Shown: one piece after another, positions 1 through 8,760 of the stretch | Layout: each line of letters starts with the position of its first letter | How positions within the stretch are numbered: position 1 is the first letter of the stretch | Assembly (NCBI GenBank): GCA_035308365.1 | Contig: DATGGU010000150.1 | Coordinates: forward strand, 1-15,454 | Direction of reading: 5' to 3' | Origin: PALSA-505 sp035308365 | GTDB lineage: Bacteria; Actinomycetota; Actinomycetes; Streptosporangiales; Streptosporangiaceae | DNA length: 15,454 nucleotides | Notes under the pieces: generated by a model | What the model was told of the DNA's origin: nothing | Seen by the model: the letters and a program-made list of their open reading frames with translations, nothing else | Database searches by the model: none | Made by a program: the position numbers and the translations under genes

Positions 1-2474
1 GCCGCCCGCACCACCGCCACATCCTCCAGCGCCTGACCCAGCTCCAGCGGCCGGGTGACCGTGCGGTAATAGGCCACCGCCTCCCCCAGCAACCCCAGAT
101 CACCATCCACCAAACCCCGGCACCGCCGCGCCGCCGCCACCGTCACGCCGACGTCGCTGAGCTGAGACGCCAACTGCTCGCAGCGCGCGGCAGCCGCTTC
201 GGCGGCCGGCCGGTCCCCGGCGGCCAGCGCGCAGCGCACCAGATCCGCCAGGCCCTCCAGCTCCTCCTGATCCGCGAAGTAGCCGCCGGAAAGGCCGGCC
301 CCCAGAAGGGCCGCGGCCTCGCCGGACCGCCCGTCCCGCTCGGCGGCCATCGCCTTGACCCGCAGCACATGCAGGCCGTAGAGCCGCCAGCCGCCGGGGG
401 GGTCAGGCAGATGGTCGGCGGCGCGCAGGTGCGCGGTGACGCTGGCCTGATCGTCGCGGTGCGCGGCGATCAGCGCGGCCAGCCCGCGCAGGGACAGCTC
501 TATGGGTGCCTCGATATCGCCGCCAGGCTGAAGCAGGACATCCAGTTCGGCCAGCGCGTCATCCCAGCGGCCGGCCTCGAAGAGGACTTCGGCCACCACG
601 CCCCGGGCTGTGGCGGCGCGCGCCGTGCCGTTCCGCTCGGCCACGGTGAGCAACTCGTGCACCCCGGCCCCGGTGTCCCGGTCCAGGTTCGCCAGCGCGC
701 TCAGCCGGTTGACCGACAGCAGCACCCGCAGATCAGCGGTCTCCGGGTCATCGCCGATCACCGCCAGCGCCCGCTCCGCGAACTCCAGCCCCCCGGCCAG
801 GTCACCGCCGGAAAAGCAGACCACGGACCGGACGTGCAGGCAGTAGCCGGCGGCGAACCGGTCGCCGACCCGTTCGGCCTCGGCCAGCGCGTCCGCCGCC
901 GCCGAATCCGCCTCATCGAACCGCACGGCGTTAACCAGCGCCACAGCCCGCATCGACCGCAGCCGCGTCGGCCACTCACCCGCCGCCACCGGGTCCCGCA
1001 GCGCCTGGTCGGCCACGGCCAGCGCTTCGGACGACCGCCCGGTCCGCGACAGCGTGCTGGTCAGCGCCCAGGCCACCCGGCCTCGCCGCTCCGGGTCACG
1101 GCTGCGGGCCAGCAGCTCACGGGCGACCGGCTCGGCCTGCTCATAGCGCGCCAGCAGGAACAGCACCCAGGCCAGGTGCTCGGCCAGCACCTCACCACGC
1201 TCATCACCCACCGCCACCCCCGCCACCGCCCGCTCCAGCAACTCCGCCGCCGCCCGCGGCGCCCGGTGCACCAGCACCGCAGCATGCTCCACCAGCCAGC
1301 CCACCATCCAGCCATCCACCTCACCCCCCGCCAGCAACTGTGCGGCCACCCGCTCGGCCGGCGCGCCCGCCTGGGCCAGCGCCCGCGCGGCTGCACTGTG
1401 CAGTTCCGCTCGCACCCCGGCGGGAATCCCCTCGGCGAGCGCCTGCTGGATCAGCCCATGCCGGAAGAGCAGATCCAAGCCCGACTCCACCAGCACGCCC
1501 GCCTGGGCTGCTTCAGTCACCGCGCCCGCGAGTTCCCGCGCACCGCGCCTCGTCACCACCGTCAGGTCCCGCACCGAAAAACGCACTCCCAGCAATGCCG
1601 CCGCCCGCAGCACCTCCAGTGTTTCCGGGGAAACGAATCCCAGCCGGTCCTGGATCGCCTCGGCCAGCGACACCGCGACCTGGCCCGGCTCCCCCGTGAT
1701 CTCCGCCACGCCTTCGCGCAGGCGCACCCGGTCCTCCCGCAGCAGCGCGTCTGCCAGCTCCCGCAGGTATAGCGGATTGCCGCCCGTCTGCGCCACCTGG
1801 GCCGCCAGCCGTGGCCCCGGCGGGCCGCCCACCAGGCCCTCCACCAATGCGGTCACCTCCGCGGACGGCAACGGCCGGAGCGTCAGCACCACGCCGCCTC
1901 GCCGCATGACCCCCTGCCGTGCCACCACCAGCCCCGGCGACCGCGGCACCTGCCTGGCTGCCCCCACGACCAGCAGCGGGACCTGGTTCACTCCGGCCGC
2001 CAGCCGGTGCCACACCGACACGCTCGCCTCGTCCGCCCATTGCAGGTCATCGATCACCAGCACGACCGGAGAGACCGCGCACAGCCGGTCCACCAGTGCC
2101 AGCACCCGCTCCGCCGCAACCGCCACCGCGTCCCCGGCCGGCAATATCCCTCTCAGTCCCTCCCCCCGCAGCAGCCCCGCGATCTCCCGCCGCTCCCCGG
2201 CGCCCAGCCCGCCGCCGGCGTCCAGGCCGTCCAGCATCACCCCCAGCGGAAACCGCCCGCGCAGTTCGTCGGCTACGCCGGTGAACACCGCGCAGCCGAG
2301 TTCTTCCGCCCCAGACAGGGCTTCACTGACCAGCGCCGACTTGCCGATTCCCGGCTCCCCCTCCACCCACACCGCCCCGCCGTGGCCCTTCGCCACCGAC
2401 GCCACCAGCCCCCGCAGTATCCCCAGTTCGGTCGTGCGGCCGACAAAGCCGCCCGGACTAGCCCGCTCCACCAC
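1..2474 (-). CDS. LuxR-family large ATPase transcriptional regulator (partial, C-terminus beyond left edge)
   Basis: The minus frame is open from the upstream control region to the left edge. I checked it for stops and found none, which leaves at least 824 codons from the GTG at 2474. Numbered from that start, residues 10-15 contain FVGR, followed by a Walker A motif GEPGIGKS (39-46) and a Walker B motif VLVIDDLQWAD (Asp142-Asp143). This is the standard N-terminus of MalT/LAL-type STAND regulators. An NPLYLREL-like segment follows, then a long Ala/Leu-rich helical region resembling TPR repeats. Family members usually carry a LuxR-type HTH at the very C-terminus. That part would lie outside the window and cannot be confirmed. 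Start choice: an in-frame ATG at 2576 has no ribosome site and sits against a stem-loop. The GTG at 2474 begins just before the conserved region and lies 7 nt after a -10-like hexamer, so I prefer it. The gene is divergent from the secretion operon and may regulate it (inference). Confidence 0.9.
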   Translation of the reverse strand, partial: MVERASPGGFVGRTTELGILRGLVASVAKGHGGAVWVEGEPGIGKSALVSEALSGAEELGCAVFTGVADELRGRFPLGVMLDGLDAGGGLGAGERREIAGLLRGEGLRGILPAGDAVAVAAERVLALVDRLCAVSPVVLVIDDLQWADEASVSVWHRLAAGVNQVPLLVVGAARQVPRSPGLVVARQGVMRRGGVVLTLRPLPSAEVTALVEGLVGGPPGPRLAAQVAQTGGNPLYLRELADALLREDRVRLREGVAEITGEPGQVAVSLAEAIQDRLGFVSPETLEVLRAAALLGVRFSVRDLTVVTRRGARELAGAVTEAAQAGVLVESGLDLLFRHGLIQQALAEGIPAGVRAELHSAAARALAQAGAPAERVAAQLLAGGEVDGWMVGWLVEHAAVLVHRAPRAAAELLERAVAGVAVGDERGEVLAEHLAWVLFLLARYEQAEPVARELLARSRDPERRGRVAWALTSTLSRTGRSSEALAVADQALRDPVAAGEWPTRLRSMRAVALVNAVRFDEADSAAADALAEAERVGDRFAAGYCLHVRSVVCFSGGDLAGGLEFAERALAVIGDDPETADLRVLLSVNRLSALANLDRDTGAGVHELLTVAERNGTARAATARGVVAEVLFEAGRWDDALAELDVLLQPGGDIEAPIELSLRGLAALIAAHRDDQASVTAHLRAADHLPDPPGGWRLYGLHVLRVKAMAAERDGRSGEAAALLGAGLSGGYFADQEELEGLADLVRCALAAGDRPAAEAAAARCEQLASQLSDVGVTVAAARRCRGLVDGDLGLLGEAVAYYRTVTRPLELGQALEDVAVVRA

Positions 2475-2481
2475 CCCACCG

Positions 2482-2510
2482 ACCCTAACCCCGGCACATC
2501 CGCATGTCTG
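2482..2510 (-). promoter_or_regulatory. Candidate promoter giving a leaderless mRNA for the LuxR-type regulator
   Basis: On the minus strand, CAGACA (2510-2505) is followed by a 17-nt spacer and TAGGGT (2487-2482). It matches 4 of 6 positions of the -35 consensus and the T-A-n-n-n-T core of the -10. Seven nucleotides separate the -10 from the GTG at 2474, so transcription would begin at or next to the start codon. Leaderless transcripts are common in actinobacteria. This is a pattern match only. Confidence 0.3.
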
Positions 2511-2576
2511 CCTGCTGGCGATGCCGGTGATGTCCCGATCCAAGGACTTGACCGTCCCCCGAATGAGATGTGCCAT

Positions 2577-2602
2577 GCCCGCCAAGAGGGAGCTTGGCGG
2601 GC
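2577..2602. repeat. Perfect 10-bp inverted repeat (stem-loop or operator) in the divergent control region
   Basis: GCCCGCCAAG (2577-2586) and CTTGGCGGGC (2593-2602) are exact reverse complements around a 6-nt loop. The repeat lies between the LuxR-type regulator and the eccC leader ORF, directly 5' of the unused ATG at 2576. It could be an operator dyad, or an RNA hairpin in a longer regulator transcript. There is no T-tract on either side, so a terminator is less likely. Confidence 0.55.
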
Positions 2603-2658
2603 AGTCCGTGACCCGCGAAGCTGGCGAGAACGTGAACGGCCGCGGCGGAAGGCAGGAA

Positions 2659-2760
2659 ATGATGGCAGCCGGGTACGGCGTCGCTCCGGACTTCACCGGC
2701 ATGGCAGGCAGGCTTTCGCCGGGCAGCGGCGGGTGGATCAACTGGACGGCCAGCCGGTGA
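2659..2760 (+). CDS. Short leader ORF (33 codons) overlapping the start of eccC
   Basis: The ATG at 2659 follows a purine-rich GGAAGG (2647-2652) at a 6-nt spacing, which is a good ribosome site. The ORF encodes 33 residues, with a Gly/Ala-rich middle and Trp-Ile-Asn-Trp near the end. Its TGA (2758-2760) shares the GTGA overlap with the eccC GTG start (2757-2759), the classic arrangement for translational coupling. The eccC GTG itself has little upstream Shine-Dalgarno sequence, so re-initiation after this leader would explain how eccC is translated. The peptide matches no family I recognise. It may be only a leader, or the frame may be chance. Confidence 0.4.
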   Translation: MMAAGYGVAPDFTGMAGRLSPGSGGWINWTASR

Positions 2761-5700
2761 GCGGGGTCGTGTTTCACCGTCCGGTCCGTGCTCTTCCGCC
2801 GGCCATCCCCGGCGGGCGGGTGACGCTGCCCGCGGTGCCTCAGGAGCAGCGGGCTAGCCAGGGGTCGGCGATGATGACGCTGGCCATGCCGGTGATGAGC
2901 AGCGTGATGATGGCCGGCTACATGTTCAGTTACGGCAAGCCGCTGCTGATCGTGATCGGGGTCGTGTTCGTGGTCGGCTCGATCGGCACCGGACTGATCA
3001 TGCGCCACCAGATGCGCAAGGGCACCCGGAAGAACAAGGCCGTCCAGCGCGCCCGGTACCTGGAGTACCTGACCGGCGTACGGCAGGCCGCACGAGAGGT
3101 CGCCACGCAGCAGCGGTTCGCGGCGGCGTGGGCGCATCCGTCGCCGGAACGGCTGTGGGCGATCTCGGTTCGCCGGCGGCGAGTGTGGGAGCGCCGTGCG
3201 GCTGATCCGGATTTCCTGCGCGTGCGGCTGGGCCTGGGCCGGGACAAGCTGGCCACGGCGATCGGCGTGTCCGGCCATGCCGACCCGCTGGCCGAGTATG
3301 ACCCTCAGGTCCTCGGCATGGTGCAGCGGCTGACCGACCGGCTGTGCATGGTCGGCCGCCAGCCAGCCTGGGCTGACCTGGGCAACGCCGGCGTAGTCAG
3401 TGTGCTCGGCCCGCCCGCGCGGGCCCGGGCGCTGGCCCGCGCGATGCTGATGCAGATCGCGGTGCTGCACGCCCCCGATGACGTGGCAGTGATCGTGTGC
3501 ACGGCCGATGACCCGGGGTGGGAGTGGGCGAAATGGCTGCCGCACACCCGCTGCGGCCAGACCGCGGAGAGGGCGGGAGATCCCGGCGAAGCCGGGTTGC
3601 CGCCACTGGTCGCGGCGGGGATGGAAGGACTGGCCGACGTGCTGCGATCCGAGCTGGAGCAGGCCAGCCAGCACCGGCCCGGCCGGGGCGGGCAGCCCGG
3701 GCAGATCAGGCTGGCCGGGCCGCAGCTTCCGGTGCGCCGGCGACTGCTGGTGGTGGTGGATTCCTATGACCCGGCCGCGGCGTGGGCCCAGTCACCGGAG
3801 CTGACCGGGCTGCTGGAGGCCGCCGGGCCCGAGTCGGGCATCACGGTTGTGTGCCTGGTGGCCGTGGAGTCCGCCGAGCCCACCCGCACGCAACTACGGG
3901 CCAGGGTTGGTGACGACGGTACCCTGTCCCTCGAAGGACCCAGGCCCGAGTTGCGTGGCGCGGCCACCGAGGCCGTCGCGGACCAGGCCGGTCCTGTCCT
4001 GGCCGAGCTGACCGCACGGGCGCTGGCACCGTTGCGCCTGTCGCAAGAGCCAGACCGGCTGCTGGTCACCACGATCAGCATGCCGGAGATGCTGGGCATC
4101 ACCGATTTGGCCACCTTCAATCCGGCTGGCTCCTGGCTGGACGCCGAGGACGAGCAGGTGCTGCTGCTGCCCATCGGCCGGGACGCCGACGGCGAGCCGG
4201 TCGAGCTGGACCTGAAAGAATCCGCGCAGGGCGGCATGGGACCGCACGGCCTGGTAGTCGGCGCTACCGGCTCAGGGAAGAGCGAACTGCTCCGCACCCT
4301 GGTCACCGGGCTGACCATGACCCACTCCCCGGAACTGCTGAGCCTGGTCCTGGTCGACTTCAAGGGCGGTGCCACCTTTGCCGGACTCACCGAGCTGCCG
4401 CACGTGGCCGGCCTGATCACCAACCTGGCCGACGACCTGTCCCTGGTTGACCGGGTCCGCGCCGCCCTGCACGGCGAACAGCAGCGCCGCCAGAAGCTGC
4501 TCCGCGACGCGGGAAACGCCGACTCGCTGCTCGACTATCACGCCCGGCGCGCGGCCGGCCACACCGACGCCGCCGGGAAGCCCCTCCAGCCGCTGCCCTA
4601 CCTGCTGATCGTCGTGGACGAATTCGGTGAGCTGCTGTCCCAGCGCAGTGACTTCATCGACCTGTTCGTCCAGATCGGCCGGGTCGGCCGGTCCCTCGGC
4701 ATGCATCTGCTGCTGGCCACCCAGCGGCTGGATGAGGGCAGGCTCCGCGGTCTGGAATCCCACCTGTCCTACCGGATCTGCCTGCGCACCTTCAGCGCCG
4801 CCGAAAGCCGCGCCGTCATCGGCACCACCGACGCCTACCAGTTGCCCCCCATTCCCGGCTCCGCCTACCTCAAGGTCAGCGAGGCCACCTACCGCCGCTT
4901 CCGGGTCGCCCACATGTCCGGCCCCTACCACGTCCCCGGCGATGCCGGCGCACTGGAATCCGCCGGGGCCACCGTGACGGCGTTCGGGCTGCGGACCGCG
5001 CCGCCGGACCGGCCGGACGGCCGACCCGAACAGTCCCGGCCCCGCTCGGTGCACACCGGCCCCACCGCAATGCGGGTCGCGATCGAGCAGCTATGCCGGT
5101 TCGGCGAATCCGTGCACCAGGTCTGGCTGCCGCCGCTGCCCTCGGTCATCGCCCTGGACGCGCTGCTCGGCCCGCTCACCGAGCAGCCGGGCCGGGGCTG
5201 GCAGGCCGCGATGTGGCCCAGGTGCGGGCGGCTGTCCTTTCCGGTCGGCCTCATCGACCTGCCATTCCAGCAGCGGCAGGAGCCGCTGGTCCTGGACTTC
5301 GCGCGCAAGCACGGCAACCTCGCGGTGGTCGGCGCACCGCAGACGGGGAAGAGCGGCCTGCTCCGCACGCTCATGCTCTCGGCCATGCTCACGCACACCC
5401 CCGAGGAGACGCAGTTCTACTGCCTCGACTATGGCGGCGGCACGCTCGCCCCGCTGGCCGCGGCACCGCACGTCGGGGCGGTGGCCGGGCGCCGTGACCC
5501 GCAGACGGCCGGCCGGCTGCTCAGTGAGATGCTCCGCCTGATCACTGCCCGGGAGCAGCTATTCGCTGAGCATGCCGTCGACTCACCCGCCGCCTTCCGC
5601 ACCCTGGCCGGCTCGGGGCGCCTTCCGGCCGGCACGCGCGCGGCGGATGTCTTCGTCGTCATCGACAACTGGGGCGCGGTGCGCGCCGACCTCGAGGACG

Positions 5701-6851
5701 CCGATGACGCCGTGACCGAGATCGCCTTCCGCGGCCTTGGCGTGGGCGTGCACCTGATCCTGACCGCCAGCCGGTGGGCCGACATCCGGGTGAAGCTGCG
5801 GGATGGCATCGGCGCCCGCCTGGAGCTGCGGCTGAACGACCCCGCCGAGTCGGAGGTGAACCGCCAGCTCGCCCGCCAGCTCGCCGCCAGCCCGGCCGGC
5901 CGGGGCGTCGTCCCTCCCGGCCTGCTGTTCCACTGCCTCGCGTCCCGGCTGGATGGCATGGAGACCATGGAGGACATCGGGGACTCCCAGGACGAGACCA
6001 TTGCCAAGATCGCCGCGTCCTGGACTGGAGCGGTCGCGCCACCGGTCCGGCTGCTCCCGGACCTGGTGCGGGCAGCCGATCTGGCCGGTCACGAACCTGC
6101 GGCGGGCGCCCGCTCCGCCACCGCCGTCCCGATCGGCCTGGGCGACGCCGACCTCGGCCCGGTCAGCCTCGATCTCAGCGAGGACGATCCGCACCTGCTG
6201 ATCCTCGGCGACGCCGGGGCCGGGAAGACGGTGTTCTTGCGTACCCTGCTCCACGGCCTGGCCGGCCGGCACGGGCCCAACCAGGTCCGGTTCATGCTGG
6301 TCGATTTCCGGCGCAGCCTGCTGGACGCGCTGCCCCCGAGCTATGTCGGCGCCTACGCAGGCGACGCCCCGGCCGCCCGTGAGTACGCCAGCCAGCTCGC
6401 GGCCAAGCTCGCCGGGCGGATGCCCCCGCCCGGCCTGTCCAGCGGTGAACTGCGGGCTCGCACCTGGTGGAGCGGCCCGGAGCTGTACCTGGTCGCCGAC
6501 GACTACGACCTGGCGGCTACCGGCCAGAGCGGGCCGCTGGCCCCACTCATCGACTACATCCCCCAGGCCAGGGAGATCGGCTTGCACATCATCCTGGCCC
6601 GCCGCGTCTCGGGCATGTCCCGGGCACTGACGTCCGACCCACTGCTGACGCGGATCCGTGACCTGGGCACCGCGGGACTGATCTTGTCCGGTGACGCCCG
6701 CGAGGGCGTCCTGCTCGGATCTGAGCGGGCCGCCCCGCGGCCGCCGGGCCGGGGCATGCTCATCCGCCGCCGCCAGCCCCCGGTCCTGATCCAGGTGGCC
6801 ACGGCCACCGGACTTCCTGATTCCCCGCCGTGCCCCCCAGCACCCAGCTAG
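2757..6851 (+). CDS. eccC: Type VII secretion ATPase EccC (single chain, three FtsK/SpoIIIE modules)
   Basis: EccC is the membrane-anchored motor of type VII (ESX) secretion and binds WXG100 substrates. The GTG start gives 1364 residues, the usual size of undivided EccCa+EccCb. The N-terminus V-S-G-V-V-F-H-R-P matches the family's opening pattern. Two membrane helices lie at about 39-57 and 61-82. ATPase module 1 has Walker A GATGSGKS (502-509) and an intact Walker B with Asp621-Glu622. Module 2 has GAPQTGKS (859-866), but its Walker B reads VVIDNW (Asp970-Asn971) and lacks the catalytic Glu. Module 3 has GDAGAGKT (1151-1158) and VADDYD (Asp1248-Asp1249). Degenerate second and third modules are familiar in EccC. 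The gene is first in the operon, overlaps a leader ORF by 4 nt, and is followed by eccD after 142 bp. Confidence 0.95.
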   Translation: MSGVVFHRPVRALPPAIPGGRVTLPAVPQEQRASQGSAMMTLAMPVMSSVMMAGYMFSYGKPLLIVIGVVFVVGSIGTGLIMRHQMRKGTRKNKAVQRARYLEYLTGVRQAAREVATQQRFAAAWAHPSPERLWAISVRRRRVWERRAADPDFLRVRLGLGRDKLATAIGVSGHADPLAEYDPQVLGMVQRLTDRLCMVGRQPAWADLGNAGVVSVLGPPARARALARAMLMQIAVLHAPDDVAVIVCTADDPGWEWAKWLPHTRCGQTAERAGDPGEAGLPPLVAAGMEGLADVLRSELEQASQHRPGRGGQPGQIRLAGPQLPVRRRLLVVVDSYDPAAAWAQSPELTGLLEAAGPESGITVVCLVAVESAEPTRTQLRARVGDDGTLSLEGPRPELRGAATEAVADQAGPVLAELTARALAPLRLSQEPDRLLVTTISMPEMLGITDLATFNPAGSWLDAEDEQVLLLPIGRDADGEPVELDLKESAQGGMGPHGLVVGATGSGKSELLRTLVTGLTMTHSPELLSLVLVDFKGGATFAGLTELPHVAGLITNLADDLSLVDRVRAALHGEQQRRQKLLRDAGNADSLLDYHARRAAGHTDAAGKPLQPLPYLLIVVDEFGELLSQRSDFIDLFVQIGRVGRSLGMHLLLATQRLDEGRLRGLESHLSYRICLRTFSAAESRAVIGTTDAYQLPPIPGSAYLKVSEATYRRFRVAHMSGPYHVPGDAGALESAGATVTAFGLRTAPPDRPDGRPEQSRPRSVHTGPTAMRVAIEQLCRFGESVHQVWLPPLPSVIALDALLGPLTEQPGRGWQAAMWPRCGRLSFPVGLIDLPFQQRQEPLVLDFARKHGNLAVVGAPQTGKSGLLRTLMLSAMLTHTPEETQFYCLDYGGGTLAPLAAAPHVGAVAGRRDPQTAGRLLSEMLRLITAREQLFAEHAVDSPAAFRTLAGSGRLPAGTRAADVFVVIDNWGAVRADLEDADDAVTEIAFRGLGVGVHLILTASRWADIRVKLRDGIGARLELRLNDPAESEVNRQLARQLAASPAGRGVVPPGLLFHCLASRLDGMETMEDIGDSQDETIAKIAASWTGAVAPPVRLLPDLVRAADLAGHEPAAGARSATAVPIGLGDADLGPVSLDLSEDDPHLLILGDAGAGKTVFLRTLLHGLAGRHGPNQVRFMLVDFRRSLLDALPPSYVGAYAGDAPAAREYASQLAAKLAGRMPPPGLSSGELRARTWWSGPELYLVADDYDLAATGQSGPLAPLIDYIPQAREIGLHIILARRVSGMSRALTSDPLLTRIRDLGTAGLILSGDAREGVLLGSERAAPRPPGRGMLIRRRQPPVLIQVATATGLPDSPPCPPAPS

Positions 6852-6852
6852 A

Positions 6853-6887
6853 GCCACCACCCCGATAAGGGGACTCCCCCGGGTGGC
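6853..6887 (+). other. Weak stem-loop between eccC and eccD
   Basis: GCCACC (6853-6858) pairs with GGTGGC (6882-6887). Inside it, CCCC (6860-6863) pairs with GGGG (6869-6872) around a GATAA loop. The structure starts 1 nt after the eccC stop and has no T-tract. It might act as a partial attenuator or an mRNA-processing or stability element within the operon. This is a low-confidence call. Confidence 0.25.
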
Positions 6888-6993
6888 CGCCGCCATGTCC
6901 TGCAAATGGGGATCTTGGCGCCTCCCCCGGAGCCGGTCCAAGGTGAAGAGCGAACCGCCAACGGCGGCCAGGGCGAGACAAACGGAGTGTTCA

Positions 6994-8334
6994 ATGGCGG
7001 ACAGGAATTGCCGGGTCACCGTGATCGGCACGGCAAAGCGGGCCGATGTGGCCGTGCCCGCGCGCGCTCCCATCGGGCAGTACGCCACCAGCCTGGCCGT
7101 GCTGTGCGGCGAGCCGGACAGCGACGTCATGCCGGCCGCGTGGTCGCTGGCCACCCCGGAAGGGGGAACGCTGCCACCGGCGTCGTCGCTGGCCGAATGC
7201 GGGATCGTCGACGGGCAGGTGCTGTACCTGCGGGACCGGGCTGCGGGCGAGTACGACGAGCCCGGCGTGTTCGAGGTGCACGAACTCGTCGCCGAGGCCG
7301 CCGGGCGGGCCGGCGGGCCGCGGTGGGACGCCGGCGCCCGGACCGCCGCCATGCTGGCCGCCGGGGCGGCCTGGCTGGTGGCGGTGGTGACTGCGCTGGT
7401 GTTCACCGGCGCCCGGGTGGGCGCGGGACCGCTGACGGCCGGAACCGGGCTGGCGCTTGCGCTGACCGCCTGGGTGGCGCGGGGGGGCCGGCAGACGGTC
7501 CCCGCCGCCGTCCGTGTCCTGCTGGCGCTCGGTGCGCTGCCGTGCCTGGGCGTCACCGGATGGTTCGTCGGCATGGCCAGGTCAGGCGGCCAGGCCGGGC
7601 CCGGTATCGCGGGGCTGTCAGCCGGGGTTCTGGCCGGGGCGCTGATCGCTCTGCTCGCCGTGCCGTCAATGGCGACCTTCGCGGCGGCCGCGGCGGCCGC
7701 GGTGACCGCCGCGATCATCACGGCGCTGGTCATGCTGCACGCCGGGCTGGCCGGAACATCGGCCGTGATAGCCCTGCTGAGCTACGTCACGGTGATCCTG
7801 GTGCCTCGCGCGGCGGGCCGCCTCGCCGCGCTCTGGGCCATGCTGACCGGGCAGGAGGACCCGGCGGTGACGGTTGTCTGGGCCCGGCGTCTGCTGGCTG
7901 CCGGGAACATCCTGGCCTGCGCCGTGCTGGCGGTCGCGGTGGTACTGCTCGGGCACTCCCCGAGCCCGTTCGCAATCGCTCTGGCCTTTTCGCTCTCACT
8001 TGCGGTCCTGCTGCACACCAGGGCCTGCTCGTTCGTGGCCGAGGCCGGGCCCGCCGTGGCGGCCGGCCTGGCCGGCCTGCTCAGCGTCCTGCTGTTCGCG
8101 CCCGGGCACCTCCTCACCGCCCCGGCCTGGGCCGTCCCGGTCGCCGGCGCTGGCCTGGGGGTTGTCATGCTCGCCGCCGGGCTGGCGCTGAACGTGGGCG
8201 CACCCGACCGTGCGGCCGGAGAAACCGCCTGGTCGCGGACGATCGCATCGGCGTGCCTGGTAGCGGCGGTTCCGCTGGCGGCCGGCGTCTTCGGCGTCTT
8301 CGGCACGCTCCTGCACCTCGGGCGGCACATGTGA
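6994..8334 (+). CDS. eccD: Type VII secretion integral membrane protein EccD
   Basis: EccD forms the main membrane channel component of the ESX core complex. The ATG at 6994 has GGAG at 6984-6987, 6 nt upstream, and yields 446 residues. Residues about 7-85 form a YukD/ubiquitin-like domain (it begins RVTVIG and ends with DGQVLYLRD). An acidic and Gly-rich linker follows. From about residue 113 to the end I count eleven hydrophobic segments, the number typical of EccD. Longer in-frame starts upstream add a basic stretch unlike the family, so I reject them. The gene lies between eccC and the WXG100 pair, with only about 31 nt to the next start, consistent with one transcript. Confidence 0.92.
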   Translation: MADRNCRVTVIGTAKRADVAVPARAPIGQYATSLAVLCGEPDSDVMPAAWSLATPEGGTLPPASSLAECGIVDGQVLYLRDRAAGEYDEPGVFEVHELVAEAAGRAGGPRWDAGARTAAMLAAGAAWLVAVVTALVFTGARVGAGPLTAGTGLALALTAWVARGGRQTVPAAVRVLLALGALPCLGVTGWFVGMARSGGQAGPGIAGLSAGVLAGALIALLAVPSMATFAAAAAAAVTAAIITALVMLHAGLAGTSAVIALLSYVTVILVPRAAGRLAALWAMLTGQEDPAVTVVWARRLLAAGNILACAVLAVAVVLLGHSPSPFAIALAFSLSLAVLLHTRACSFVAEAGPAVAAGLAGLLSVLLFAPGHLLTAPAWAVPVAGAGLGVVMLAAGLALNVGAPDRAAGETAWSRTIASACLVAAVPLAAGVFGVFGTLLHLGRHM

Positions 8335-8365
8335 GCCGCCCGGACATCTACTGGAAGGAAGACCA

Positions 8366-8716
8366 GTGACAACAGGCAGCACACCTACGGCACCGATGGC
8401 CGGCTACCGGGTAACACCGGACGACGTGTCCGCGGCGGCCAGCTATGTCGACATGCGCGCATCTGACATCGAAGCCAGGATCGCCACCTTGAGCACGTAC
8501 GTCAACAGTCTCAGCGTCTACTGGACGGGTCCTGCGCATGGGCAGTTCGAAACGCTGATGGCGGACTACCACATATACGCGACCATGCTGCAGAACGCGC
8601 TGACCGATATCGCGAGCGGACTGCGCGGCAACTACGTCAATTACTCCTCGGCCGAGGCCACGAACGTGAGCAACCTGGTCAAGGTCAATCTCCCGGCACC
8701 CAATTTCGGCTCATAG
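8366..8716 (+). CDS. WXG100 (ESAT-6/EsxB-like) secreted protein, first of pair
   Basis: This is a 116-residue protein starting at GTG 8366, with a strong AAGGAAG ribosome site just upstream. It has the WXG100 plan: a helix, a Trp53-Thr-Gly55 turn, a second helix, then a C-terminal Y-x-x-x-E (Tyr93 to Glu97) export motif and a tail of about 19 residues. WXG100 proteins fold as helical hairpins, dimerise, and are exported by EccC. It follows eccD closely and is followed 44 nt later by a second WXG100 gene. I leave the symbol blank because the EsxA/EsxB assignment is not certain; its first position and motif favour an EsxB/CFP-10-like role. Confidence 0.88.
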   Translation: MTTGSTPTAPMAGYRVTPDDVSAAASYVDMRASDIEARIATLSTYVNSLSVYWTGPAHGQFETLMADYHIYATMLQNALTDIASGLRGNYVNYSSAEATNVSNLVKVNLPAPNFGS

Positions 8717-8760
8717 CCGTCCCGTTCCGCTTTCTCCATCTCCCGGACAAGGAGCCTTTC

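Noticed and set aside
369..1772. Long plus-strand open frame of 467 codons
   Set aside because: It lies antisense and in register with the LuxR-type regulator. Its predicted protein is rich in Arg/Pro/Gln/His, as expected for an antisense shadow, while the minus frame shows clear domains.
2007..2756. Upstream extension of the eccC reading frame
   Set aside because: The frame is open by GC bias only. The extension overlaps the regulator antisense and does not resemble any EccC N-terminus, which begins at the GTG at 2757.
7681..7725. GCC/GCG-rich run in eccD resembling a simple repeat
   Set aside because: It encodes the poly-Ala part of a predicted membrane helix. Alanine-rich helices are expected in a high-GC EccD.
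5583..7733. 716-codon minus-strand open frame
   Set aside because: It is antisense to the eccC third module and eccD, both of which have unmistakable motifs. Its composition is typical of a shadow frame.
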